This document shows, in pieces, positions 1-6,778 of a stretch of 64,000 nucleotides of DNA. Position 1 is the first letter of the stretch. Each line of letters begins with the position of its first letter. The DNA comes from Bacillota bacterium (GTDB lineage Bacteria; Bacillota; Desulfotomaculia; Desulfotomaculales; VENG01), in contig VENG01000027.1 of the NCBI GenBank assembly GCA_009711705.1, positions 1-64,000 of the forward strand, given 5' to 3'. The notes beneath the pieces were generated by a model. That model was given only the letters and a program-made list of their open reading frames with translations. It was not told the DNA's origin and did not search any database. Made by a program: the position numbers and the translations under genes.

Positions 1-13
1 ACACCCTTTCACC

Positions 14-59
14 CCCGTATAACAGCATCAAATCCTTTTAAATTATACGAGGTTTTTTT
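14..59 (+). terminator. Possible rho-independent terminator of a gene left of the window
   Basis: A 7-bp stem (CGTATAA at 16-22, TTATACG at 43-49) is followed by AGG and seven T residues at 53-59. The loop is long (20 nt), so this is only a plausible terminator for a plus-strand gene lying outside the window. Confidence 0.3.
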
Positions 60-66
60 ATTGAAG

Positions 67-124
67 TGGCTCACTTTTTTCCTGGCGTTTTCCTTATTTA
101 TGGCTCACTATTATTCTAGCGTTT
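67..124. mobile_element. Remnant of IS21-like terminal repeats
   Basis: Two direct copies of the pattern TGGCTCACT-(6 nt)-CTRGCGTTT lie at 67-90 and 101-124 with identical internal spacing. From memory, IS21-family elements carry multiple short terminal repeats of this kind (TGGCTCA...CTGGCG). No transposase (IstA/IstB) is in the window, so this is either the very edge of an element whose body lies to the left or a decayed scar. It borders the defence island, which fits acquisition by mobile DNA. The family assignment is from recall only. Confidence 0.4.
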
Positions 125-212
125 ATAGCCTTGTCTTACTTAAAGATGCGGCTAAAGCATTCAGAGCATTAACTAACGGCTGCGAACCATTAACATAAAT
201 TTCAATTTTCAT
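123..212 (-). CDS. Small 29-residue ORF, possibly a truncated gene
   Basis: An ATG at 210-212 is preceded by GAGGTG about 10 nt upstream and opens a 29-codon frame that begins MKIEIYVNGSQPLVNALNAL. The first 20 or so residues look like a genuine short protein start (an amphipathic N-terminal beta/alpha stretch). The last residues and the TAA stop run into the IS21-like repeat at 67-124. It may therefore be the 5' part of a gene cut by an insertion. It lies downstream of, and in the same direction as, the small XRE gene at 307-510 and could be co-transcribed with it. No function can be assigned. Confidence 0.4.
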   Translation of the reverse strand: MKIEIYVNGSQPLVNALNALAASLSKTRL

Positions 213-306
213 TTTTGATAATCACCTCTTTCAAATTAATAAAACTATTGATATATTTAATTGTGGTAACACCCTTAGCAATAATTACTGTTACATTCGG
301 TAACAC

Positions 307-510
307 TCAATCTAAAAAAAAGAGCCTATCCATTGATTCTTTAGGAAGGGCTTTACGGATTGCACCAATAGCTTTGACTCCCGCTCCCCTTTTTTTATTC
401 AAAATACGTGACAATGTTGCTGGAGATAACCCTGTTTTCATGGCAAATTGCCTTATAGACCAGTTGTTTTGTTCCATTATCTCTTGCAGGTAATTAACAT
501 TAAGCCTCAA
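307..510 (-). CDS. Small XRE-family (Cro/C1-type) DNA-binding protein
   Basis: This 67-residue protein is essentially one helix-turn-helix domain. The pattern WSIRQFAMKTGLSPATLSRILNKK (split here as WSIRQFAMKTGLS and PATLSRILNKK) is a classic lambda-repressor-like HTH with a recognition helix around residues 28-38. The start is a TTG at 508-510, with AAAGGAG about 10 nt upstream (521-527); no ATG lies in frame. It is transcribed divergently from the larger XRE gene at 654-1289. GGTAACAC motifs occur in its leader (540-547) and just after its stop (299-306 and 265-272), which fits an autoregulated repressor. It has no nuclease or protease domain. It probably regulates this defence island, but the target is not shown. 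Confidence 0.75.
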   Translation of the reverse strand: MRLNVNYLQEIMEQNNWSIRQFAMKTGLSPATLSRILNKKRGAGVKAIGAIRKALPKESMDRLFFLD

Positions 511-552
511 ATTAATATCGCTCCTTTAAATATCCGATTGGTAACACACCTC

Positions 553-582
553 ATTCTAACACCGGTATTTACCATACGTCAA
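553..582 (-). promoter_or_regulatory. Sigma-A-type promoter for the small XRE gene
   Basis: Read on the minus strand, TTGACG (577-582) and TAGAAT (553-558) are 18 nt apart, close to the -35/-10 consensus. The expected start of transcription (about 546) falls on GTGTTACCAAT (536-547 read in reverse), a half-site shared with the operator at 599-618. Confidence 0.55.
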
Positions 583-598
583 TGACATGTCTGAAAAA

Positions 599-618
599 GT
601 GTTGCCAATTGGTAGCAC
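599..618. promoter_or_regulatory. Palindromic operator between the divergent XRE genes
   Basis: GTGTTGCCAATTGGTAGCAC is an imperfect 20-bp palindrome (core CCAATTGG) that overlaps the -35 box of the promoter for the 654-1289 gene. Its half-site resembles the GGTAACAC motif at 540-547 in the other gene's leader. Both divergent XRE genes could thus be controlled by one of the two proteins. Binding is inferred from position and symmetry only. Confidence 0.6.
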
Positions 619-630
619 TTTATGTATAAT
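602..630 (+). promoter_or_regulatory. Strong sigma-A-type promoter for the XRE/nuclease-like gene
   Basis: TTGCCA (602-607) and a perfect TATAAT (625-630) are separated by 17 nt. The start codon at 654 and its GGAGGG ribosome site (642-647) follow directly, so the leader is very short. The -35 box sits inside the palindrome at 599-618, so a bound repressor would block the polymerase. Confidence 0.75.
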
Positions 631-653
631 AGAATTGTAATGGAGGGTTGATT

Positions 654-1289
654 ATGAACTTTGGCGAATATTTGAAACAGCTAAGGAAAGAAAAATCCAT
701 TTCTCAAAGAGAGCTTGCTGAAAAATCAGGTATTAGTAATGCTGAAATTAGTAGAATAGAAACTGGCGGAAGGCAAAAAATTTCCCCTGATGTATTAAGA
801 GCCATTGCTCCAATCCTAGATACTCCTTATGAGGATCTTATGGATAAAGCAGGCTACCTTAACATACATGCTAGTTTTATGACAGAAAATAGAGAAGCTG
901 AAGAAAAGTTTATTGCAATTGTAACACCTAAATTAATCATGAATGGTTGGAGTGTTGAACGTACCAGAAGAGGACCGGCTGTTAGTGATATAGTGGCAAA
1001 GAAAGACCAGGAAGAATGGCATATTGATTTTAAGTACTTGCGAACTAGAGAAGATGATGACAGGAATTTCAGAGATGAATTCCGAGCACGAGATATTTTA
1101 TGCCGAACCTATGGAAGACTAGCCATATCCGACCATAATACTATTACAAAATTTACCATAGCCCTAAGCAATGAAAAGATATATAAGATTACACTTAAAT
1201 ACATTCCTAAATTCTTAAAACTCAGTACTTCTGCCATGCTTATTGATTTAGAAAAGGAAAAAATCGTTGAAGAGCAAAAGTTAACATAG
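654..1289 (+). CDS. XRE-family HTH protein with C-terminal PD-(D/E)XK-like domain
   Basis: This is a 211-residue protein. Residues 1-70 form a Cro/C1 HTH (GEYLKQLRKEKSISQRELAE, then SGISNAEISRIETG). Residues about 85-211 form a separate domain containing SDIVAKKDQEEWHIDFKY, in which D...(x)n...DFK has the spacing of a PD-(D/E)XK nuclease core (D before a strand, then D-x-K at the end of the next strand). This is not the ImmA-type HExxH protease domain often found with phage repressors. The start is ATG 654, six bases after GGAGGG; an upstream TTG at 648 overlaps that site and is less likely. It is convergent with thsB. The role could be a repressor of the defence island that senses DNA, or a small nuclease effector. 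The HTH is clear; the nuclease reading is inference. Confidence 0.65.
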   Translation: MNFGEYLKQLRKEKSISQRELAEKSGISNAEISRIETGGRQKISPDVLRAIAPILDTPYEDLMDKAGYLNIHASFMTENREAEEKFIAIVTPKLIMNGWSVERTRRGPAVSDIVAKKDQEEWHIDFKYLRTREDDDRNFRDEFRARDILCRTYGRLAISDHNTITKFTIALSNEKIYKITLKYIPKFLKLSTSAMLIDLEKEKIVEEQKLT

Positions 1290-1323
1290 GTACAAATTAG
1301 AACATTCAACAAATAAAAATTAT

Positions 1324-1360
1324 TTAAAAAAACGAGCAGGCCCTTGTAAGTCACCTGCTC
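1324..1360 (-). terminator. Rho-independent terminator of the thsA-thsB unit
   Basis: A 7-bp GC-rich stem (GAGCAGG 1334-1340, CCTGCTC 1354-1360) directly follows the thsB stop on the minus strand. It is followed by a run of seven T in that direction (plus-strand A run at 1326-1332). It probably ends the whole minus-strand defence transcript. Confidence 0.8.
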
Positions 1361-1930
1361 TCATTCGATCCATTTGTCAAAATTATTATAACCATCATTT
1401 TTGACCCAATCGTAGACTTTATAGTAACGGGATAGTTTATATGCTTTTCCCCAATTTGATTTATTAACACTATTTATGTTCCATCCATCTAAGTCTTTGT
1501 ATTTTATCCATTTACCATTTTTATACTCAAGCAAATTAATTCTTTTGCCATCATTACTAAATTGAACTGCTAAGTGCTCAAAAGGATTTGGCCCTAATCT
1601 TTTTTTCCGTCTGTCTTTACCATTTATTGAGTTGATATGAATTCCAAGCAATAAATTTCCTTTTTTTAGACTCTTCAAAATTTCATATCTTACCCACCGT
1701 CTAGAATACGTACTGGAACCTATTAAGACTGCTGTTACTGATGTATTCTTTAATTCGTTATTTATTAGGCGTTTTAAAGCCAAATCACTTTCTTTTTTAG
1801 CATCTTCCCATATTGAAGCATCAAAATATCCTGCCCCAACATGCTTGGTGGTTTTATGATTCCGAACTACATTTGCCCGGAAGTCAATTACATCTTGATA
1901 ATGAAAACTGAAAAAAACCCGCTTCGCCAC
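1361..1930 (-). CDS. thsB: Thoeris protein ThsB (TIR-like domain, cyclase)
   Basis: This 189-residue protein is of the DUF1863 / Thoeris TIR-like family. The N-terminal strand RVFFSFHYQD and the segment VLIGSSTYSRRWVRYEILKS match the TIR fold, and Glu83 (in RYEI) sits where the catalytic glutamate of TIR NADases lies. In characterised Thoeris systems ThsB senses phage infection and makes a cyclic ADP-ribose isomer from NAD+ that activates ThsA. The start is GTG 1928-1930, immediately after the thsA stop with no gap, and its AGGAGG site lies in the last thsA codons, so the two are translationally coupled. The C-terminal 80 residues (Tyr/Trp/Lys-rich) are probably for trigger recognition. Identification rests on the fold motifs and on the neighbouring thsA. 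Confidence 0.88.
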   Translation of the reverse strand: MAKRVFFSFHYQDVIDFRANVVRNHKTTKHVGAGYFDASIWEDAKKESDLALKRLINNELKNTSVTAVLIGSSTYSRRWVRYEILKSLKKGNLLLGIHINSINGKDRRKKRLGPNPFEHLAVQFSNDGKRINLLEYKNGKWIKYKDLDGWNINSVNKSNWGKAYKLSRYYKVYDWVKNDGYNNFDKWIE

Positions 1931-3364
1931 TTAGACCCTCCTCTTAATTTCTTCAATTATTTTTATCACTGCATTAATTACCTCACTTGGGGTTGAATTA
2001 CTACCTAAAGTCTCGAATAATGGCTTAAACACCTTAGTCTCAGGATAGTAAGTAGAAAAATCCCTCATAACTTCTTCCCATAAAATCTTTGATTGAAAAC
2101 CAGTAATACCAATAGGGATTACATTTACTCCCATTGAACAAGCTATTTCGAATTCACGTCTAACCCCTTCAGCATCAACAATTTTTCCGTCCACTTTCTT
2201 ATTACCGAAGAGAAAGATAGCTATCCCTGCTTCGGAAAGCATGTTACGCCTATAAAAATCCCAAAGTTCATTCAGTGACTTACCTCCGCTTGACCTCTGA
2301 GGGAATGGTCTCAAAATCAAGTTATCTTCTATCCTTTTTTTCTTTTCTGATTGTATACAATCCAGTGCCCCATTAATTACGTAGTTTCCTACCCCTAAGC
2401 CAAATCCGGAAATTACTCTACAATCTCTTTTAACCAACTCTTTACTCAATCCATGTAAAATTTCTTTAGCAATATCCTCGGAAATTGTTCCATAATCCTC
2501 AGCGCTTCCAGATATAAAAACATTATTCTTTTTGTAATATTTTTCAATTTTTCCAAGAATACGTGTTATATCTTGATACTCATCAACTAAAATGGTATTA
2601 ATTGAAAACCTTTTTAAATCATTAATCTGTAATTCCTGCTTAATCCTTGCATAGTCATAATTTTCTTTATTTTCAAAGTCCGTTTCAACGATTTTTTTAA
2701 GAAAGCAATAGTGAGGGCGTTGATTTCCTTCCAGACCTATTCTTATGCGGCTCAGAATATAGTTCAAGTTTGGATCATTAAAACTAAAGCCTATAAATAA
2801 GAATGTTTTCGATACCAAGTCCCCCTGTAAAGCAGTAGTGAATAGAGAATGTGTTAGTTCATACTTCTCGTAATCGTCCCTTGTAATGACAGCTTTGTGA
2901 ACTTGACTTACATCCCCATGCATTTTATATACAACAGCATCTCTATCACTTAATGTTATTGCAAGATTTTCTGGGTCAATCTTTACATCAGGGTTTTTCC
3001 CATTATCCCTAAGTGCTGTTTCAATTAGAATATCATAATTGGTTGTCCAATAAGTTGTAATTGGTAACCGGGCCAAAATCCTATGATTCTCAGTAATAGA
3101 TGCACGCCGCTGAAATTCATCGGTGATAATTTGATTAAGCCTACCTCTTCCTCTATGTTCATTACAATAATATTGAGCAAGAGATACCAAATCATGTTGC
3201 TCTTTTTCTATTTTTAAACGAAGTTCATCAGCAATACTCCTAAGTAATTCTGTCCAATTCACAAACCCTGCTCCGCTGGAAAGCCCTGCCCCAGCAAAAA
3301 TAGCAGCACTGTTTTCATTCAAAGCCTTTGAAAAATCCTCGACAAAACCATTTATATTTTGCAA
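1931..3364 (-). CDS. thsA: Thoeris protein ThsA (SIR2 NADase with C-terminal STALD/SLOG sensor)
   Basis: This 477-residue protein is almost exactly the length of the characterised Bacillus cereus ThsA. Residues 1-280 are a SIR2 domain: IFAGAGLSSGAG at 22-33, TTNYD at 107-111 and KMHGD at 147-151, which places the catalytic Asn at 109 and His at 149. Residues 281-477 are the STALD/SLOG-type sensor: NNVFISGSAEDYG at 280-292, ISGFGLGVGNY at 318-328, YRRNML at 371-376 and IAIFLFGNK at 381-389. In the known system the sensor binds the ThsB product and the SIR2 domain then destroys NAD+, killing or arresting the infected cell. All catalytic residues appear intact. The start is a TTG (3362-3364) after GGGAGTGG. 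It lies 46 nt downstream of the PC4-like gene, colinear with hsdMSR. Confidence 0.93.
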   Translation of the reverse strand: MQNINGFVEDFSKALNENSAAIFAGAGLSSGAGFVNWTELLRSIADELRLKIEKEQHDLVSLAQYYCNEHRGRGRLNQIITDEFQRRASITENHRILARLPITTYWTTNYDILIETALRDNGKNPDVKIDPENLAITLSDRDAVVYKMHGDVSQVHKAVITRDDYEKYELTHSLFTTALQGDLVSKTFLFIGFSFNDPNLNYILSRIRIGLEGNQRPHYCFLKKIVETDFENKENYDYARIKQELQINDLKRFSINTILVDEYQDITRILGKIEKYYKKNNVFISGSAEDYGTISEDIAKEILHGLSKELVKRDCRVISGFGLGVGNYVINGALDCIQSEKKKRIEDNLILRPFPQRSSGGKSLNELWDFYRRNMLSEAGIAIFLFGNKKVDGKIVDAEGVRREFEIACSMGVNVIPIGITGFQSKILWEEVMRDFSTYYPETKVFKPLFETLGSNSTPSEVINAVIKIIEEIKRRV

Positions 3365-3410
3365 ATAACCACTCCCAAAAATCTAATATCCTTTAGCCAA
3401 AATCCTAAAG

Positions 3411-3626
3411 TTAAACTTCATTTAACAACTTTTTGAGAGCTTTTATTTCCTCTACCGTTAGGGTAACCCCTTTGCCCATTTTTTCATGTGAAGGATCCCA
3501 GTCTCTTAAATCATATTTGGGCTCTCTACCGTTCCAGCTCACAAGATTCAATTCCTTTGTCCAACCTTTTGCAGATTCTGAGAGAACCCCAATATTTTCT
3601 TTAATCTCGAATTTTACCCCCGCCAT
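3411..3626 (-). CDS. PC4/YdbC-like single-stranded-DNA-binding protein
   Basis: This 71-residue protein has the hallmark of the YdbC branch of the PC4/p15 fold: FEIKENIGVLSESAKGW, ELNLVSWNGREPKYDLRDW and MGKGVTLTVEEIKALKK. Lactococcal YdbC is a homodimer that binds ssDNA and RNA. The start is the second ATG (3624-3626), seven bases after GGAGG; the first ATG at 3630-3632 is too close to that site. It sits between hsdR and thsA on the same strand, so it travels with the defence genes. A role in that context is not established; it could be an accessory ssDNA binder or a passenger. Confidence 0.8.
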   Translation of the reverse strand: MAGVKFEIKENIGVLSESAKGWTKELNLVSWNGREPKYDLRDWDPSHEKMGKGVTLTVEEIKALKKLLNEV

Positions 3627-3666
3627 AACCATTCCTCCATTCTTTATCTACTCTCATTCTCGTACA

Positions 3667-3747
3667 TTAATTTAGTTGCTCCATTACAATATCCACTGCT
3701 TGAGGGGTCTTATCCGGTGGATAGCCACATTCCTTTAACAATCTATA
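3667..3747 (-). pseudogene. In-frame continuation of hsdR beyond its TAG stop
   Basis: After the hsdR TAG (3748-3750) the same frame continues for 26 sense codons to a TAA (3667-3669) and includes RLLKECGYPPDKTPQAVDIV. The string L..KxGYPPDK....A...V..Q resembles the extreme C terminus of many type I R subunits. Either hsdR has acquired a nonsense mutation that removes its last 26 residues, or the UAG is read through. There is no separate ribosome site for this segment. Confidence 0.6.
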
Positions 3748-6711
3748 CTATATTCTGATTTCGCCGGTATACTCTTCTCCTTTGGTATTATAGGTTAAAT
3801 TAAACACCATGTCTGATAACCATTTATTAAAAGACGGATTGTCGTTGAATTGCTTAAACAGTTCCATATCATCAGCCATCATGTTCATGACGGTTCTTCG
3901 CAATGCCCTTTCACTTTCTATTCTTGCGTTTTGTTTGTCCGAATTCTTCATGGCATTTTTATACGCTGCATCCTTTGAAACTACGACAGGAATGGCAGCA
4001 ATATTTCTTTTAACCTGGTCTTCATCATTCCAATCAATATTTCCCCACATATCGTGGAAACTATCCAGAATACTACTCAGTAAGTCCATCTCCGGCTCAC
4101 TAACACCGCCACCACCACTTGTGGGTACTGGATCAATCGAATACTCAGATTGATCTTCTAATAATATTGACATTGTTTGCTTAATTTCCGCTCTGTAGCT
4201 GTCTAAATCCACCGCTTCAAGAATTCCTTTAGATAAATCTTCTTCAACAGGTGATGGGAGCTTGGGAATGAGTAAGTTTAAAAATAAAGCCAACTTCTCC
4301 CACTCTGGATTTCCATACGGCAAGATTGCCCCTAAAAATCCATAAGTCCTAACAAAAGCCTTTGCATTTCCTTTGAAATTAACTTGTTCGTCTTCGCCTA
4401 GATTTTCATAATTACCCGCACAGGCATCAAGAATAGGGTCTAATCGATCTCGATCTGCATCATTTAGATAAAGTTCCACCAATGTATCTACATGATAGTC
4501 TGTGTAAACCTGGTGCTGCTTCATTTCTGTTATCAAATCGTATAGCTTATTGGGGTCAGTTTCATCAGACAAGATTGTGGTTGTATAATATTTTTCGAAG
4601 GCTTTTTTAATAGTTTCTGTATCATTGGCAAAGTCAAGAATAAATGTATCTTTTTTCCCTGGGTGAGCCCTATTTAGCCTCGACAAAGTTTGAACCGCTT
4701 TGATATCTGAAAGCATTTTGTCCACATACATACTGTGTAATAACGGCTCATCAAATCCCGTCTGAAACTTATTTGCAACTACTAGGAACCTATACGGATC
4801 CTTCTTGAATTCAGCTTCGATGTTTTTGCTTGGAAATCCATTAATCGATGCCTCTGTCAAAACCTTCCCTTCATATTCCTTTTCCCCTGAAAAGGCTATA
4901 ATTGCTTTATACTGACTTTTCCTCTTTTGCAAACACTTAGTGATGGCATTGTAGTATTGAATAGCCCTTTCAATGCCACTAGTAACAACCATAGCACGTG
5001 CTTTGCCGTTAATCTTTCCTTTTGCTATAACTTGATCATGAAAATGGTTAATCATTATCTCAGCTTTTTGCTCAATTGCGTAGGAATTTGACTCAACATA
5101 ATTACGCAGCTTCTTCTGCGCTTTCTTCTGATCAAATAATGGATCATCCTCAACAATTTTAGCAATTCTATAATAGCTCTGTATCGGTGTATAGTATTTT
5201 AATATATCTAATATAAACCCCTCTTGGATTGCCTGCTTCATCGTATAAATATGGAATGGTTTATGCTGCATTTCATGTCTATTTGGCACGGGAACGCCAA
5301 ACATTTCAAGGGTTTTGTTTTTAGGAGTTGCCGTAAATGCAAAATAGCTAGCATTATTGAGCATCTTCCGGCCTTCCATCATTTTGATTACCTTATCTTC
5401 CACCGTTTCCTCATCATCGTTGGCATATTCACCAGATAGGGCCATATTCATTTTGGCAGACATACTGCCACTCTGACTGGAATGTGCTTCATCTATAAGG
5501 ATTGCAAACTGACTTCCCTTATGTTCTGTGCCAATTTCATTTAGAATGTAAGGGAATTTATGAACGGTTGTTATGATAATCTTTTTGCCTGACGTTATGA
5601 GCTTTTTCAAATCACCGGAACTTTCCGCATGTCCTACTGTATTTGAAACTTGCATAAACTGTTTTATTGTATTTTTGATCTGCTTATCCAGGTTAATTCT
5701 GTCCGTTACTACAATCACCGAATCAAAAATATTTTTTCCATTCTTTTCAAGACCAACAAGCTGATGGGCCGTCCATGCAATAGAGTTGGACTTTCCGCTT
5801 CCCGCACTATGCTGTATTAAATACTTTTGCCCGGCACCATTTCTCTTTACATCAGCAAGTAATGCCTTGACTACCATAAGTTGGTGGAATCTTGGAAATA
5901 TCTGCTTATGGGTCTTTTTTTTGGTTTGTTTATCCTCTTCTACAACTACCTGGGCATAATTTTCAATAATATTGGCAAGCTCACGTTTCGTAAAAATGTC
6001 CTTCCATAGATAATCTGTCTTGATCCCATTTGGATTTGGAGGATTACCAGCGCCTCCATTATGACCTTTATTAAATGGCAAAAACCACGATTTCTTACCT
6101 TCCAGTTTGGTACAAAATTTCACTTCATTATCATCAGCAGCAAAATGTACCATACACCTCTTAAATTGAAAGAGCAACTCTCTCGGGTCACGATCTAGTT
6201 TATATTGCTGTACCGCATCATCCACATTTTGTTTAGTAAGCTTATTTTTTAATTCGCATGTAATAATAGGTAGCCCATTAATAAAAATAGCAAAGTCAAG
6301 TGCCAACTGCGTATTATCCTTGGAATACATCAACTGCCTTGTAACGCTAAAAACATTTTTTTCAAACATTTCCTTTGCTTTAGGGTTTTTTTCTGTGGGT
6401 GTCATATAAAACATGATAAGATTAGCAGGATAAAAGTTGATTCCGTTTCTTAAAACATCTATAATACCACGCTTGGCAATTTCACCCTGAAGCCTATTTA
6501 AGAACTGAGCCTTTTTATGGTCACTATTAAGAATGCCGGTCTTCTCTATTTCATCCGGCTGGGTTTCTCTCAAGAATCTGAGAAGGCGGGTTTCGTCAAC
6601 GGCGTAATCACTGTTATAATCTTTATTTGTTCCTTGTTCATAGCCATTGTTATTAACTAAAAAATCTACGATTAGAGTTTCAAAACCTGCTTCTTTCGTG
6701 TTTGTTGACAT
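3748..6711 (-). CDS. hsdR: Type I restriction enzyme R subunit (ATP-dependent translocase/endonuclease)
   Basis: This 987-residue protein has the standard order of domains. The N-terminal PD-(D/E)XK nuclease has Asp139 in ALDFAIFING and Glu153/Lys155 in CELKNK. A superfamily 2 helicase/translocase follows, with Walker A SAGSGKS (302-308), DEAH (407-410), a TAT motif in FAFTATPK and the arginine-finger motif QTLSRLNRAHPGK. A helical C-terminal region contacts HsdM. HsdR cleaves unmethylated DNA after ATP-driven translocation. The start is ATG 6709-6711 with GGAGGAGG upstream, 67 nt downstream of hsdS. The frame ends in TAG, but 26 further homologous codons follow (3667-3747), so the subunit may be slightly truncated. 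All catalytic motifs are intact. Confidence 0.93.
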   Translation of the reverse strand: MSTNTKEAGFETLIVDFLVNNNGYEQGTNKDYNSDYAVDETRLLRFLRETQPDEIEKTGILNSDHKKAQFLNRLQGEIAKRGIIDVLRNGINFYPANLIMFYMTPTEKNPKAKEMFEKNVFSVTRQLMYSKDNTQLALDFAIFINGLPIITCELKNKLTKQNVDDAVQQYKLDRDPRELLFQFKRCMVHFAADDNEVKFCTKLEGKKSWFLPFNKGHNGGAGNPPNPNGIKTDYLWKDIFTKRELANIIENYAQVVVEEDKQTKKKTHKQIFPRFHQLMVVKALLADVKRNGAGQKYLIQHSAGSGKSNSIAWTAHQLVGLEKNGKNIFDSVIVVTDRINLDKQIKNTIKQFMQVSNTVGHAESSGDLKKLITSGKKIIITTVHKFPYILNEIGTEHKGSQFAILIDEAHSSQSGSMSAKMNMALSGEYANDDEETVEDKVIKMMEGRKMLNNASYFAFTATPKNKTLEMFGVPVPNRHEMQHKPFHIYTMKQAIQEGFILDILKYYTPIQSYYRIAKIVEDDPLFDQKKAQKKLRNYVESNSYAIEQKAEIMINHFHDQVIAKGKINGKARAMVVTSGIERAIQYYNAITKCLQKRKSQYKAIIAFSGEKEYEGKVLTEASINGFPSKNIEAEFKKDPYRFLVVANKFQTGFDEPLLHSMYVDKMLSDIKAVQTLSRLNRAHPGKKDTFILDFANDTETIKKAFEKYYTTTILSDETDPNKLYDLITEMKQHQVYTDYHVDTLVELYLNDADRDRLDPILDACAGNYENLGEDEQVNFKGNAKAFVRTYGFLGAILPYGNPEWEKLALFLNLLIPKLPSPVEEDLSKGILEAVDLDSYRAEIKQTMSILLEDQSEYSIDPVPTSGGGGVSEPEMDLLSSILDSFHDMWGNIDWNDEDQVKRNIAAIPVVVSKDAAYKNAMKNSDKQNARIESERALRRTVMNMMADDMELFKQFNDNPSFNKWLSDMVFNLTYNTKGEEYTGEIRI

Positions 6712-6778
6712 AACTTATACCTCCTCCCCCACATTAGTTTCTTCATCATATAAGCCCTTCCACTCCTTTGATTTTAAC

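Noticed and set aside
654..1289. ImmA/HipB-type antitoxin or lysogeny repressor with protease domain
   Set aside because: No HExxH metalloprotease motif and no adjacent HipA-type kinase; the C-terminal domain fits a nuclease-like pattern better.
1361..1930. ThsB read as a stand-alone Toll-like virulence protein
   Set aside because: Direct coupling to a full-length ThsA with conserved residues makes Thoeris the simpler explanation.
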